Numbered from the stretch's first letter, positions 28,665 to 38,309 are shown. The stretch: DNA of 63,249 nucleotides from Prochlorococcus sp. AG-402-A08 (GCA_003279585.1 QCHH01000008.1:1-63249); one strand, 5' to 3'. A program made the numbers and translations. The notes: generated by a model from the sequence alone, not told the origin.

Positions 28665-30794
28665 TTAGCTTTCTTCTTTTTTATATAGCTTAATAATTTT
28701 TTCTTGAATATACTTTTTTTTGTCATTCATCATTTGATTTTTTCTGTAGCTACCATCGCTTTGCATATTCCAAGAGTCATTATTTTCTTCTAAATAAGAA
28801 TCTAATAAATATTTAATTTCTTTTTTAATTTTTTTGTCTTTAATAGGTGTAACTGCTTCAACTCTTCTATCTAAATTACGCCTCATCCAATCTGCACTGC
28901 CAATAAAAACTTCTGTCTCTCCATCGTTATTAAACCAAAAGATTCTTGAATGCTCCAAAAACCTACCAATAATGCTTGTTACTTTTATATTTTCGCTTAA
29001 GCCTTTTTTCTGAGGATATAGGCAGCACATTCCTCTAATTATAAGTTCAATTATTACTCCTTCCTGTGATGCTACATAAAGAAGTTTTATAATTTCTGGA
29101 TCTACTAGGGAATTCATTTTGGCTATGATCCTTGCTGGTAGACCATTTTTTGCATAATTGATTTCTCTTTTTATTAGTCTTTCTATTCCATTTCTTAGAG
29201 TTACCGGTGCAACTAATAATTTTCTGTAGGATTGTTGTTTAGCAAATCCAGTCAGATAATTAAATAGTTCAATAAGATCTTGTCCAAGCTCGGGTTGACA
29301 AGAGAGCAAGCCAAAATCTGTATATGTTTTAGACGTTTTTGAATTATAATTACCAGTCCCAATATGAAAGTATGTTCTTAATCTGTTTTTTTCTTTTCTT
29401 ATGATTAAAGCGATTTTTGTATGAGTTTTTAGTCCAATGACTCCATAGACAACATGAACTCCAGCTTGCTCTAATCGTTTTGCCCATTGGATATTATTAT
29501 CTTCATCAAATCTTGCTTTTAGTTCAACTAGAGCCATTACTTGCTTTCCTTTTTCAACAGCTCTTATTAGTGCATCAATAATTAAAGAGTCTTTGGAAAT
29601 TCTATACAAGGTCATTTTGATTCCCATGACTTGCTTATCTTCAGCCGCTTGATTAATAAACTCCTCTACTGATGTCGAGAAAAGATTGTATGGGTGATGG
29701 ACTAGTAAATCATTACGGCGAAGAATGGAGAATATACTTTTAAAATTACTTTTATTTCTACTATCTAATTCTTCTTGTTCTCGCAACTGACTATTTTTGA
29801 GTGAATTATGAGTAATGCCTTGGTGCTCTTTAAACTTTAACTTCGGAAGATTGAGAGTTGTTAATTCTATTAATTCATCTAATGCTAGTAACCCCTCAAT
29901 TTGATATAAATTTTCTTTATCAATATTCATCCCTTCTTCTAGCAGATCAAGAATTACTTTTGGCGTATTTGTAGAGACTTCTAGCCTCACCACTTCACCT
30001 CCTTTGCGTCGCTTGCGTAAACCCTCTTCGAGGGCACTCATTAAATCATCAGCTTCAATGTCTCGAAGCTCTAGATCAGCATCTCTTGTAACACGAAAGA
30101 ACGAATATTCTTTAACATCCATTCCAGGGAAAAGCATGGATAGATTATTTGCAATGATTTGCTCAATTGCAATTCCTGTGTATTTTATAGATTCATTATC
30201 ATGAAGTTCAACTGGAATACTTATAAATCTGGAAATACTCTCCCCAGGAATTTTTATGCGGGTAAATTGTTCTTTATCTGATTCATTATCGACGATAATT
30301 GCAGCTAAATTTAAACTAAGATTACTTATAAAAGGGAATGGATGAGAGGGGTCAACTGCTAAGGGCGTTAGTATCGGAAAAATTGCATTTGTAAAATAAT
30401 TATCTATCCAAACCTTTTGTCTTTCATTTAATTCTTTATATTTAAGTATGAATATATTATTTTTTTTGAAGTCCTCTTCAATATATTGTCTTGTTTTATG
30501 TTGCTGCGTTTTTAAAATAGGATCTAAATAATTTCGAATATCGATAAGTTGTTCTTCTGGAGATTTTCCATCTTGGCTTTTTTTTGAGATTCCACCTTCT
30601 ACTTGTGATTTTAATGAAGCAACTCTAACCATAAAAAATTCGTCTAAATTATTGCTAAAGATTGAACTGAATTTAATTTTTTCTAGTAATGGCGTTTCCT
30701 CTTCTATTGCAAGTTCTAATACACGTTTATTAAAATCTATCCAACTTAGTTCACGATTTATATAAGTTTCATTATTGATTTTTGGACTAGTCAT
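28665..30794 (-). CDS. ppk: Polyphosphate kinase 1
   Basis: About 709 aa from the ATG at 30794; a TTG at 30806 would add four residues. It makes polyphosphate from ATP. Four PPK1 domains can be followed: N domain INRELSWIDFNKRVLELA, head domain, then C1 with VKGKQVMALVELKARFDE-type sequence and HIGTGNYN (catalytic histidine region), and C2 with IIRGMCCLYP and FIGSADWMRRNLDRRVE. In phosphate-poor ocean strains polyphosphate serves as a phosphorus and energy store. The gap to the sigma factor gene downstream (151 bp) holds no further gene. Confidence 0.95.
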   Translation of the reverse strand: MTSPKINNETYINRELSWIDFNKRVLELAIEEETPLLEKIKFSSIFSNNLDEFFMVRVASLKSQVEGGISKKSQDGKSPEEQLIDIRNYLDPILKTQQHKTRQYIEEDFKKNNIFILKYKELNERQKVWIDNYFTNAIFPILTPLAVDPSHPFPFISNLSLNLAAIIVDNESDKEQFTRIKIPGESISRFISIPVELHDNESIKYTGIAIEQIIANNLSMLFPGMDVKEYSFFRVTRDADLELRDIEADDLMSALEEGLRKRRKGGEVVRLEVSTNTPKVILDLLEEGMNIDKENLYQIEGLLALDELIELTTLNLPKLKFKEHQGITHNSLKNSQLREQEELDSRNKSNFKSIFSILRRNDLLVHHPYNLFSTSVEEFINQAAEDKQVMGIKMTLYRISKDSLIIDALIRAVEKGKQVMALVELKARFDEDNNIQWAKRLEQAGVHVVYGVIGLKTHTKIALIIRKEKNRLRTYFHIGTGNYNSKTSKTYTDFGLLSCQPELGQDLIELFNYLTGFAKQQSYRKLLVAPVTLRNGIERLIKREINYAKNGLPARIIAKMNSLVDPEIIKLLYVASQEGVIIELIIRGMCCLYPQKKGLSENIKVTSIIGRFLEHSRIFWFNNDGETEVFIGSADWMRRNLDRRVEAVTPIKDKKIKKEIKYLLDSYLEENNDSWNMQSDGSYRKNQMMNDKKKYIQEKIIKLYKKEES

Positions 30795-30854
30795 ATCTAT
30801 AATCAATTTATTAAATTACTAATTATTATTTTAATATCTTGATCAACTATCAGT

Positions 30855-32099
30855 CTAGGAAATTACTTTTTGCTTTTTATGACTGTTGCCTGAAATTAAA
30901 AACATAACAAGTAGTAGAAGTAATATAGTTCCAAAGAATGGACTTCTAGGGCCAAAAAGATCATATGAGCGGCCTGCGGCTATTGCCCCAAGAAAAGTTC
31001 CCAGACTTTGTAAACCCTGCAGATTTCCCAATACTGCTCCTTGACCTATAGAACTTAGTCTTCTCGAGATTAGTGCTCTTAAACTAGGCGTTACTAATCC
31101 AGTACCCATTGCAAGGATTGCTACGCCACTAAATACAAGAGGAATTGAAGTGTCGATATTTGCGAGAGTCAAAAGAATACATCCTGTCATTACAAACCCA
31201 ATACCAGTAAAAGTTAATCTTGATTCTCCAAATCTTTTCACCAGAGGTCCAATTAGTCCTCCTTGGACAATCATCGCGATAACTCCAACGACAATAAAAG
31301 CAGCACTACATAATTCAGGACTCCATTCAAATTTTTCTTTCAAATAAAGGACTAAAACAGCTGTAAAGCCATTAAATGCCATAAAGAAAATAAAAAATGA
31401 TAAGCAAAGTCTTCTGGCTAATGGGTTTTTGAATACAATCAGTAATTGACTAATTGGATTTAAATCTCTTTTTCTTGGTAATAAATTTCTTTTGTTTTTG
31501 GGCAGTGTTTCAGGTAAAAACCAAATGACAAAAATAAGATTAAATATTGCAAATCCGCTTGCGACCCATACAGGTAAAGTAACACTAAACTTAGCTAGGG
31601 CTGTTCCTAATCCTGGCCCAAGAATAAAACCTAAACCAAACGCTACTCCAATTAATCCAAAGGTTTTTGCTCGATTTTCGGGTGTTGATATATCTGCAAG
31701 TACTGTAGTAGCAGTAGCTGCTGTACCGCCACTTATTCCATCAATTATTCTGGCTAAAAATAATAAAGATAAAGGTACAGTTGAGGCCCACAAAGGTAAA
31801 TAATTATCCCAATTTAGGCTTACAGTTAGTGCAAATAGACATATTCCTATTACTGAACCTGATACACATGTGATCATGATCGGCTTACGACCGAAACGAT
31901 CACTCATAGCTCCAATTAATGGGGCTGCAGCAAACTGGGATATTGCATAAGTTCCAGTTAGAAAACCAAGAGTCGTCGCGCTTGTGGTGAATTGCTCTAA
32001 TAAAAAAGGTAATAGAGGCAAAACAATAGTTTCACCTAATCGGTCATCTAGAAGTGTTATGAAAGCTCCTAAAAGTGTAGGAATTTTTAGCCTTCTCAA
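30855..32099 (-). CDS. MFS transporter, TetA/multidrug type
   Basis: 414 aa with 12 hydrophobic segments. The loop 2-3 motif GAMSDRFGRKPIM and the ISGGTAATATTVLADISTPENRAKTFG stretch (read as two parts) are typical of the DHA1 drug:H+ antiporter group. The start is TTG, since the only upstream in-frame codons before a stop lack ATG/GTG. It is divergent from the GNAT gene with 46 bp between. The substrate is unknown. Confidence 0.85.
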   Translation of the reverse strand: MRRLKIPTLLGAFITLLDDRLGETIVLPLLPFLLEQFTTSATTLGFLTGTYAISQFAAAPLIGAMSDRFGRKPIMITCVSGSVIGICLFALTVSLNWDNYLPLWASTVPLSLLFLARIIDGISGGTAATATTVLADISTPENRAKTFGLIGVAFGLGFILGPGLGTALAKFSVTLPVWVASGFAIFNLIFVIWFLPETLPKNKRNLLPRKRDLNPISQLLIVFKNPLARRLCLSFFIFFMAFNGFTAVLVLYLKEKFEWSPELCSAAFIVVGVIAMIVQGGLIGPLVKRFGESRLTFTGIGFVMTGCILLTLANIDTSIPLVFSGVAILAMGTGLVTPSLRALISRRLSSIGQGAVLGNLQGLQSLGTFLGAIAAGRSYDLFGPRSPFFGTILLLLLVMFLISGNSHKKQKVIS

Positions 32100-32145
32100 A
32101 GCAAATGGCTCATAATTTATTCACCCTCTCATACTGTCAGAGAAC

Positions 32146-32640
32146 TTGACTTCATTTCATAGAAACAGTCTAAATCGATATTTGCGTCCTTGTGAGAGTT
32201 CTGATGAAATGGCTCTAAGAGAAGTTTATGATGATGCTATTCGAACTTGCGGTAAATCCTCGTATAGCCAAGAACAGATCGAAGCGTGGTCAGCTTTAGC
32301 TTATCTTCCTGGGATTTTAGATAAACCTCTGAAGCAAGGTGTGGGCTGGGTGAGTTGTGTTAATCAATCAATTGAAGCATTTGCATTGCAATATCCCCAT
32401 AATCGTTTGGCATTGCTTTATTGCCGAGGACGTTCGTCAAGGCAGGGGCATGCTACGGCTCTATTAGAGCAAATTGAAGAAGATACTCTCAAAGATAGAC
32501 CTATTACTTTAAAGACAGAGGCAAGTTTATGTAGTTATCAATTGCTTTTACGGCATGGATGGACAATTATTTCTCCCGAGGAAATCCAAATAGGTGGTGT
32601 GCATTTTTCTCGTTATTTAATGGAAAAAACTTTGTATTAA
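32146..32640 (+). CDS. GNAT-family N-acetyltransferase
   Basis: 164 aa. The acetyl-CoA-binding motif is RGRSSRQGHATALLEQIE near residue 95, preceded by the beta strand FALQYPHNRLALLYC and followed by LKTEASLCSYQLLLRHGW, as in the small GNATs. The substrate is unknown. The start is TTG at 32146; the domain begins LRPCESSDEMALR at about residue 13, so an upstream start is needed rather than the ATG at 32209. Confidence 0.8.
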   Translation: MTSFHRNSLNRYLRPCESSDEMALREVYDDAIRTCGKSSYSQEQIEAWSALAYLPGILDKPLKQGVGWVSCVNQSIEAFALQYPHNRLALLYCRGRSSRQGHATALLEQIEEDTLKDRPITLKTEASLCSYQLLLRHGWTIISPEEIQIGGVHFSRYLMEKTLY

Positions 32641-32659
32641 ATTTATTTTTTAAAAATTT

Positions 32660-33718
32660 TTAGGAATCAATATTTTCCTCACTCCAATCAATTAATTTTT
32701 CTAATTGCTTGAAAGCAAATCCTGAATTGATTATTTCTTTTGCTTTATTAATTCCTTCTTTAATATCAGAGCTTATACCTGCATAAAAAAAGTAAATACC
32801 AGTATTCCATTCAAGTGCTTTTATTAAAGGACCCTCGCCATTAAGAGCTTGTAAAGCAAATTTCTTCCATTCTGTGATGTCGCTCCATTCAACATCTTTT
32901 CCAGAACATTCGTAGTCTTTTGGATGAAAAACAGTTCTAGTTCCATGTTGATTTTTGTACTGTCCAATTGTTGATGAACGACTTATTGAAAGATCTATTC
33001 CACCTTCCAGTCCTTTGATAGTCATCACATTTTGTTCTCCCATAAGTTCTAAGGTCTTCCAATGTCTTTCTTCAGTAGGAGAATGAACATAGCCACTTAT
33101 ATGTAGATGATTTCCTTGATGACATGTCCAGATTAATTCCATACTTGCTAGAGGTGGGCGCTTACCTATTTGATCTCTATAAGGAATTAAATTTTCAGCT
33201 AGCGGAAAATGATCTGGCTGATGTATTAAAGCTAGGTCGTTATGGTTGAAATAACTTTGCAGTTGTTCTATGGATAGACCGGTTAAATTTATTCCTAAGG
33301 CTTGAAAGAGTTCGTTATGGGTAACGCCGTATTTTACTGGCATACGAGAACCACCATGCAAAATAACAGGCTGTTTCTGAGTTAGTAATAGTAAAGTTGT
33401 CAGAGGATAAATAGGAGCTGTTTTTTTCCTACCATCAAAAGGCATCCCAAAAAATATAGGTTGACGTTGATTACTGGGCGATTGAAGTTTGGGTCCTAGT
33501 TCGATATAGGCATCAATCATCCCAGCTAGTTCTTCAGGGATAGGACGTCTAATTCTATGTGCAATCATGAAGCCACCAATTTGTGCTGCACTTGCTTCTT
33601 CTTTTAGCATCAGCATGAGAGCTGATTTAGTTTCTTCGCGAGTAAGACTTTTGCCTGTAAACTCACCACTACCTATTTTTTTTAAATAGGTTTTAAATTC
33701 TTCGTAGTTGTTCGACAT
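32660..33718 (-). CDS. TrpD-like (anthranilate phosphoribosyltransferase family) protein
   Basis: 352 aa of the TrpD/TrpD2 fold: the helical N domain with SLTREETKSALMLMLKEEASAAQIGGFM, a glycine motif HGGSRMP in the place of the PRPP-binding HGN stretch, and GLEGGIDL. It lies 39 nt downstream of narB on the same strand, so it is very likely in the nitrate operon. The changed PRPP motif suggests it is not the tryptophan enzyme. A link to molybdenum-cofactor or nitrate reductase function is an inference from context only. Confidence 0.8.
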   Translation of the reverse strand: MSNNYEEFKTYLKKIGSGEFTGKSLTREETKSALMLMLKEEASAAQIGGFMIAHRIRRPIPEELAGMIDAYIELGPKLQSPSNQRQPIFFGMPFDGRKKTAPIYPLTTLLLLTQKQPVILHGGSRMPVKYGVTHNELFQALGINLTGLSIEQLQSYFNHNDLALIHQPDHFPLAENLIPYRDQIGKRPPLASMELIWTCHQGNHLHISGYVHSPTEERHWKTLELMGEQNVMTIKGLEGGIDLSISRSSTIGQYKNQHGTRTVFHPKDYECSGKDVEWSDITEWKKFALQALNGEGPLIKALEWNTGIYFFYAGISSDIKEGINKAKEIINSGFAFKQLEKLIDWSEENIDS

Positions 33719-33757
33719 AGGAATTTTTTCTCAAAAGGAAGTATTGTCCCCAATTTT

Positions 33758-35983
33758 TTATTGAATATTGACGATTTCTTTTACGTATTTAACAAATCCT
33801 TTTTCATCGTTTTCAATTGGTTGATTGACAGGATTCACTGGAGCCACAATTACAGCACTTGCTTTTAGTTCAGGCTGTTTAGATACGGGACATGATTGTT
33901 CATGCATCAAGTTATTTGTTTCACATTGATTTGTTTGAGTGAAGCCCCAGTGCATTGGGAGAAAAACTGTGCCTCGACGTATACGATCAGTTTCTTTGAC
34001 ACGTACTGTAAGATGTCCTCGACGAGAATTAAGAGCAGATAACTCACCATCTTTAATATTCATATTTTTTGCATCCATAGGATGAATTTCAAGTAATGGT
34101 TCAGGGTGCATTTTATTAAGTCGATTTACTTTTCCAGTACGAGTCATGGTATGCCATTGTCCGAGGTAACGCCCAACAGTTAAGACTAACGGGTACATAT
34201 CGCATGGAGGCTCAGCGATTCCCAGAGGTTGTTTAGTGTAAAACTGGGCTCGACCATTAGCTGTCTCAAACCTTTTATTTTCATAAAGTCGCTTGGCTTT
34301 TTTCGTAGGATTACTTCCTTTTGAAAATGGCCATTGTTGGGGACCAACACTTGTTAGTAATTCATGATTAAGACCCGAACTATCACAGAGACGACCACTT
34401 GTCAGAGCTGTAAACTCTGAATATACCTCAGAAGAAGAATCATAAGTAAACTGATCAATAAATCCAAGTTTTTGGCCTACTTCAGCAAATATCTCCCAAT
34501 CGGGACGACTTTGACCAAAGCATGGACGAAAAGCTGGGCAATAAGTGATTCGCCTTTCTGAATTAGTCATCACACCGGCTTTCTCACTCCATTGGGCAGC
34601 GGGCAATAATAGATGGGCATAATGAGAGGTTTCAGTATCTTCATATGCTTCGGATAAAACAACTAGTGAACAGTTTTTTATTGCGGCTTTTACTCGATTT
34701 AGATCAGGCATGCTTACAAGTGGGTTAGTTGCAGCAACCCACCAAAGATCTATTTCTCCTTTTTCCATTGCTTCAATTTGTTGCCAGGCGTTTAGACCTG
34801 GTTCTTCAGAGATACTTCCAGCCGGAAAATCCCAGTGATTTTCGACTACTTGTCTATCTTTTTTATTGGCAACATTTCGATAACCAGGAAGCAGATGAGA
34901 TAGGCCTCCTGCTTCACGTCCTCCCATAGCATTTGGTTGGCCAGTAAGCGAAAAAGGTCCAGCTCCCTCTTTCCCGATTTGTCCCGTGAGAAGATGTAGA
35001 TTGATAAGTCCGCCTACAACTGCAGTACCTTCTCTGCGTTGATTTACACCCATTGACCAAAGACTTAATATCCTTTCGCGATGATTAAACAAATTAGCTA
35101 CTTCTTCTAATTTTTTTTCTGGGATACCACAAAAGCGAGCAACTTTTCTAGGAGTCCAATTTTTTATAATCGCTAAGAATTCTGAATATTTATCTGTATG
35201 ATTTTTAATAAATTCTGCATTTTGTCCATTCTTTTTCAGAACTAAATTGGCAATACCATACAACAGGGCTAAGTCACTGCCTGGAGCAATAGGTAGATAA
35301 ATGTCAGCAGCTTTTGCAGTGTCTGTTAATCTGGGATCTATAACAATAATTTTTACTTTATCTTGATGTTGTTTTTTCCTTTTGAGTAGACGTTGAAAAA
35401 GTACTGGATGACATTCCGCTGTATTAGTGCCAATGAGGAATGCAACGGTGTAGTGATCAAGATCTTCATAACAACAGGGAGGACCATCTGATCCAAGACT
35501 TAAATTATATCCAGCGACAGCTGAGCTCATACATAGTCTTGAATTTGCATCAAAATTATTTGTACCTAAAGCTCCTTTGAGTAATTTTTGAGCAATATAG
35601 TAGTCTTCAGTATGAAATTGTCCAGAACCATACATCGCTATAGAGTTTGGACCTTTTTTGATTAAACTTTTTTTGATTTGTGAAACTATCTTATCTGTAG
35701 CTTCATTCCAGCTAATCGGTTGATATTTATCATTGAAATTATCTCGATACAGAGGTTGCTTTAATCTCCCCGGAGACAAGGTTTCTCCTACGGTTGCACC
35801 TTTAATACATATTTGTCCAAGGTTGGATGGATGATTGCGATCGCCTCTAGACCTCCACATCGGATAACCACCTGCATCTCTACGGACTGCTTTTCCGACT
35901 TCAGCTGGTGGTTGCATTTCTAGACCACATCCAACGCCGCAATATGGACATTGAGTAGTTAAATTTTCAATTTTCTCTGTCAT
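33758..35983 (-). CDS. narB: Ferredoxin-nitrate reductase
   Basis: 741 aa assimilatory nitrate reductase that reduces nitrate to nitrite with ferredoxin electrons in the cytoplasm. N-terminal [4Fe-4S] ligands are C12, C15, C19 (CPYCGVGC) and C59 (GQICIKG). ANSRLCMSSAVAGYN supplies the molybdenum-ligand cysteine. The C-terminal molybdopterin domain has TVGRYLGQWHTMTRTGKVNRL (in two stretches) and VFLPMHWGF. The length fits cyanobacterial NarB. Upstream lies nrtP on the same strand with a terminator-like hairpin in the 73-bp gap; downstream is the TrpD-like gene. Confidence 0.97.
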   Translation of the reverse strand: MTEKIENLTTQCPYCGVGCGLEMQPPAEVGKAVRRDAGGYPMWRSRGDRNHPSNLGQICIKGATVGETLSPGRLKQPLYRDNFNDKYQPISWNEATDKIVSQIKKSLIKKGPNSIAMYGSGQFHTEDYYIAQKLLKGALGTNNFDANSRLCMSSAVAGYNLSLGSDGPPCCYEDLDHYTVAFLIGTNTAECHPVLFQRLLKRKKQHQDKVKIIVIDPRLTDTAKAADIYLPIAPGSDLALLYGIANLVLKKNGQNAEFIKNHTDKYSEFLAIIKNWTPRKVARFCGIPEKKLEEVANLFNHRERILSLWSMGVNQRREGTAVVGGLINLHLLTGQIGKEGAGPFSLTGQPNAMGGREAGGLSHLLPGYRNVANKKDRQVVENHWDFPAGSISEEPGLNAWQQIEAMEKGEIDLWWVAATNPLVSMPDLNRVKAAIKNCSLVVLSEAYEDTETSHYAHLLLPAAQWSEKAGVMTNSERRITYCPAFRPCFGQSRPDWEIFAEVGQKLGFIDQFTYDSSSEVYSEFTALTSGRLCDSSGLNHELLTSVGPQQWPFSKGSNPTKKAKRLYENKRFETANGRAQFYTKQPLGIAEPPCDMYPLVLTVGRYLGQWHTMTRTGKVNRLNKMHPEPLLEIHPMDAKNMNIKDGELSALNSRRGHLTVRVKETDRIRRGTVFLPMHWGFTQTNQCETNNLMHEQSCPVSKQPELKASAVIVAPVNPVNQPIENDEKGFVKYVKEIVNIQ

Positions 35984-36007
35984 CTCAATTTAATGAGATA
36001 AGAAAAT

Positions 36008-36035
36008 AAAACCTTGGGTAACTACCCAAGGTTTT
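36008..36035 (-). terminator. Hairpin with T-rich tail between nrtP and narB
   Basis: A perfect 13-bp inverted repeat (arms 36008-36020 and 36023-36035, AAAACCTTGGGTA and its complement) separated by two bases. On the minus strand, the direction of both flanking genes, it is followed by TTTTATTTTCTTA. This is a Rho-independent terminator shape placed inside the presumed nrtP-narB unit. It may attenuate transcription or stabilise the nrtP mRNA end. Confidence 0.8.
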
Positions 36036-36056
36036 GATTGTAAATTCATTAATGTT

Positions 36057-37598
36057 TTAAGCAATTTCCCCTTCATGTAATTCATCGAAGGATCCTTTTG
36101 GTTCTTTAAGAAAGAAAAAGCACATGAATGCAACTATCAGCCCTGCTATTCCTAAGATTTGGAAAAAGGCACTATTGGAATTAGCAATTATCTCTGCTGT
36201 TGCTTCTCCACCTCCACTCATCCACATAGGTAGAAGACTAAAAATAGTTAGATAAGTTACTGCTCCTACGTTGCCATAGGCACCAACAAGACCAGCGACC
36301 TGTCCAGTAACTCTTCGTTTAACAAGTGGTACTAGAGCAAAAGTAGCGCCTTCACCTGCTTGAACAAAGAAGGAAGCAAGCATTGTTATGAACAATGCGA
36401 CAATAATTCCACTTATACCTGAAAAAGTACCAGGTTTGATCCAACTCATGACAAGGTATCCAATTCCAAGTCCTCCGGTTAGAAAACTCATAGTATTTTT
36501 TCTACTTCCGAGCTTGTCAGAAATCAGACCTCCAGCTGGACGTGCAACAAGGTTAACGAAAGCAAAGGAGGAGGCGAGAATACCTGCTGTTGCTTTTGGT
36601 AAATCAAATGTTGTCTCAAAAAAAGTAGGTAACATTGAAACAACTGCAAGCTCAGAACCAAAATTAACAATATATGTGAGTTCAAGAATGGCTACTTGTT
36701 TAAATTCATAACGGTCTTCTTTTGGATAAATTTTAGTTCCTGCAATTAACTCTGAGTTTGTACGAATAATCCCCCAGGTCTGAAAAGCGAACCAAATTAA
36801 AACAGCGAAAAGAGCTAATGGATATGTTCCCTCATCAAGGAAACCAACTTTCTTTAACCTCCAACATAAAACAGAAAGTATGGCTGCAAACGGCACATTC
36901 ATACCCAAAAGTCCCCAAAAATCTCGCATAGAAGTGACTTCTAGACCAGCTGTTTTAGTTGGACGCTGATAAATTTTTCCAGGAGGAGTATCTCTGACAT
37001 TAAAGAAATAAAAGATGCCATACAATGCTGAAATCACACCACTGCCAGCGATAGCACCTCGCCAGTTAAGAACGGCACCTGTTGGTAATTCAAATCCACC
37101 TGAAAAAGAAAGTAACCCAGCAATGGCAACCATTGTCAGAGCCGAGAAAGCTGAGCCAAAATTACCCCAACCTCCATATATTCCTTCTGCTAGACCGATT
37201 TCTTTAGGTGGGAACCATTCAGCCACCATCCGAATACCAATTACAAATCCTGCACCTACAATTGAAAGTAATAAGCGAGCGATAACTAATTGATTAAAAG
37301 TTTCTGCTGAGGCGAAAAGTAAGCATGGAACTACCGAAAAAATGAGAAGGCTTGAGTATGTTTTACGTGGTCCAAATTTATCTAGAAGCATTCCGATGAG
37401 GACTCTCGCTGGAATTGTTAATGCAACATTACAGATAGCTACAGTTCGAATTTGACCCAAAGTGAGCCCCAAGTCTGCCTTAACAGTCGTAGCAAGGGGA
37501 GCCAAATTAAACCAAACAACAAAAGTTAGAAAGAACGCAAACCAAGTGAGATGAAGTGTTCGATATCTCCCTTGAAATGTCCAAAGATTGCCAAGCAT
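36057..37598 (-). CDS. nrtP: Nitrate/nitrite permease, NNP family MFS
   Basis: 513 aa with 12 hydrophobic segments, the NrtP/NapA single-protein transporter used by marine cyanobacteria. MLGNLWTFQGRYRTLHLTWFAFFLTFVVWFNLAPL (split) opens the protein. The nitrate signature glycines are present at AEWFPPKEIGLAEGIYGGWGNFGSA and GLVGAYGNVGAVTYL. A long loop containing TPPGKIYQRP precedes the second half. Its promoter region carries two exact NtcA sites. narB follows downstream. Confidence 0.96.
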   Translation of the reverse strand: MLGNLWTFQGRYRTLHLTWFAFFLTFVVWFNLAPLATTVKADLGLTLGQIRTVAICNVALTIPARVLIGMLLDKFGPRKTYSSLLIFSVVPCLLFASAETFNQLVIARLLLSIVGAGFVIGIRMVAEWFPPKEIGLAEGIYGGWGNFGSAFSALTMVAIAGLLSFSGGFELPTGAVLNWRGAIAGSGVISALYGIFYFFNVRDTPPGKIYQRPTKTAGLEVTSMRDFWGLLGMNVPFAAILSVLCWRLKKVGFLDEGTYPLALFAVLIWFAFQTWGIIRTNSELIAGTKIYPKEDRYEFKQVAILELTYIVNFGSELAVVSMLPTFFETTFDLPKATAGILASSFAFVNLVARPAGGLISDKLGSRKNTMSFLTGGLGIGYLVMSWIKPGTFSGISGIIVALFITMLASFFVQAGEGATFALVPLVKRRVTGQVAGLVGAYGNVGAVTYLTIFSLLPMWMSGGGEATAEIIANSNSAFFQILGIAGLIVAFMCFFFLKEPKGSFDELHEGEIA

Positions 37599-37702
37599 TG
37601 AAATTAAAAAGTAAGAAAGAAGGCTTAAAAAGTTTGACTATTAAAAACGGTAAAAAATCTAACCGTTTTGAAAAATTAAATCAGCCGGCATACTCCGACT
37701 AA

Positions 37703-37716
37703 GTAGTAGTCGATAC
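37703..37716 (-). promoter_or_regulatory. NtcA site 1 upstream of nrtP
   Basis: GTAGTAGTCGATAC is an exact GTA-N8-TAC match. Read toward nrtP, a TAATTT (-10-like, TAN3T) follows about 24 nt after the TAC, close to the class II NtcA-activated promoter arrangement (about 22 nt). The remaining leader to the ATG at 37598 is about 75 nt. Confidence 0.7.
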
Positions 37717-37752
37717 AAAAAATGAGAGTTTTATACCTATTTGTTTAATTAA

Positions 37753-37766
37753 GTAGTTATTGCTAC
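37753..37766 (-). promoter_or_regulatory. NtcA site 2 upstream of nrtP
   Basis: GTAGTTATTGCTAC is a second exact GTA-N8-TAC match, 50 bp from the first, centre to centre. That is about five helical turns, so both dimers could sit on one face of the DNA. The 343-bp gap 37599-37941 holds no gene that I can see; these two sites are its recognisable content. Confidence 0.6.
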
Positions 37767-37941
37767 TAAAACGAATTATTTGTCTGAGGATTTCAAGATC
37801 TTGAATACTATGTGGCAAAAAATACAAAATATTAGATATCGAATGTATTGATTTTCTTTAATTCAGTTTAAAATTTTTGCTGATAATCTAAATTCTCATT
37901 CATCATACTTGCATCAATCAATCAATTGAAGATGAGTAAAA

Positions 37942-38256
37942 TCAATCAACAAAAAGAGGAGACCATAAAGTTGCCTCAGAGGTTATTACAGGTTCAATAT
38001 TGATAGAACTTGAACTATTTGTATTTAATTTTGTATTTGATTGTTCAATAATAATGTTATCTCGTGCCCCCAGTTCAGACCAAAGAGTGGCAGGACTAGC
38101 AATTACTGGGTCAACAGTAGTTAATTTATTTTGAACAGCAGGGGAATAGCTTCTAAAAAGCTGAACAGCTAAAGAACTAATAATGAATGCTCCTAAAAAT
38201 CCTGCTGAAACAGTAATGGCACTTTTTTCAGTGCTTCGTATGGAACTTGTAGGCAT
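37942..38256 (-). CDS. Small membrane-anchored protein with an internal repeat
   Basis: 104 aa. A single hydrophobic segment at about residues 14-33 (ITVSAGFLGAFIISSLAVQLF) follows a short positively charged start. The tail carries two similar units, VDPVIASPATLWSEL and IEPVITSEATLWSPL, the second ending the protein with FVD; an Asn/Ser-rich linker lies between. I recognise no family. It lies in the nitrate locus between nrtP and moaA, and an exact GTA-N8-TAC box lies about 86 bp upstream. The tail probably faces the periplasm or lumen. Coding status is supported by the internal duplication and ordinary codon use. Confidence 0.6.
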   Translation of the reverse strand: MPTSSIRSTEKSAITVSAGFLGAFIISSLAVQLFRSYSPAVQNKLTTVDPVIASPATLWSELGARDNIIIEQSNTKLNTNSSSSINIEPVITSEATLWSPLFVD

Positions 38257-38309
38257 GTTTAATTTGGATCGTTTTAGCTTAAGTCCCCCGTTCCTTGGCT
38301 TAAGGCGGT

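Noticed and set aside
36388-36711. Open frame on the plus strand inside nrtP
   Set aside because: Antisense to a clearly conserved transporter gene, low-complexity Pro/Ile composition, and no recognisable domain.
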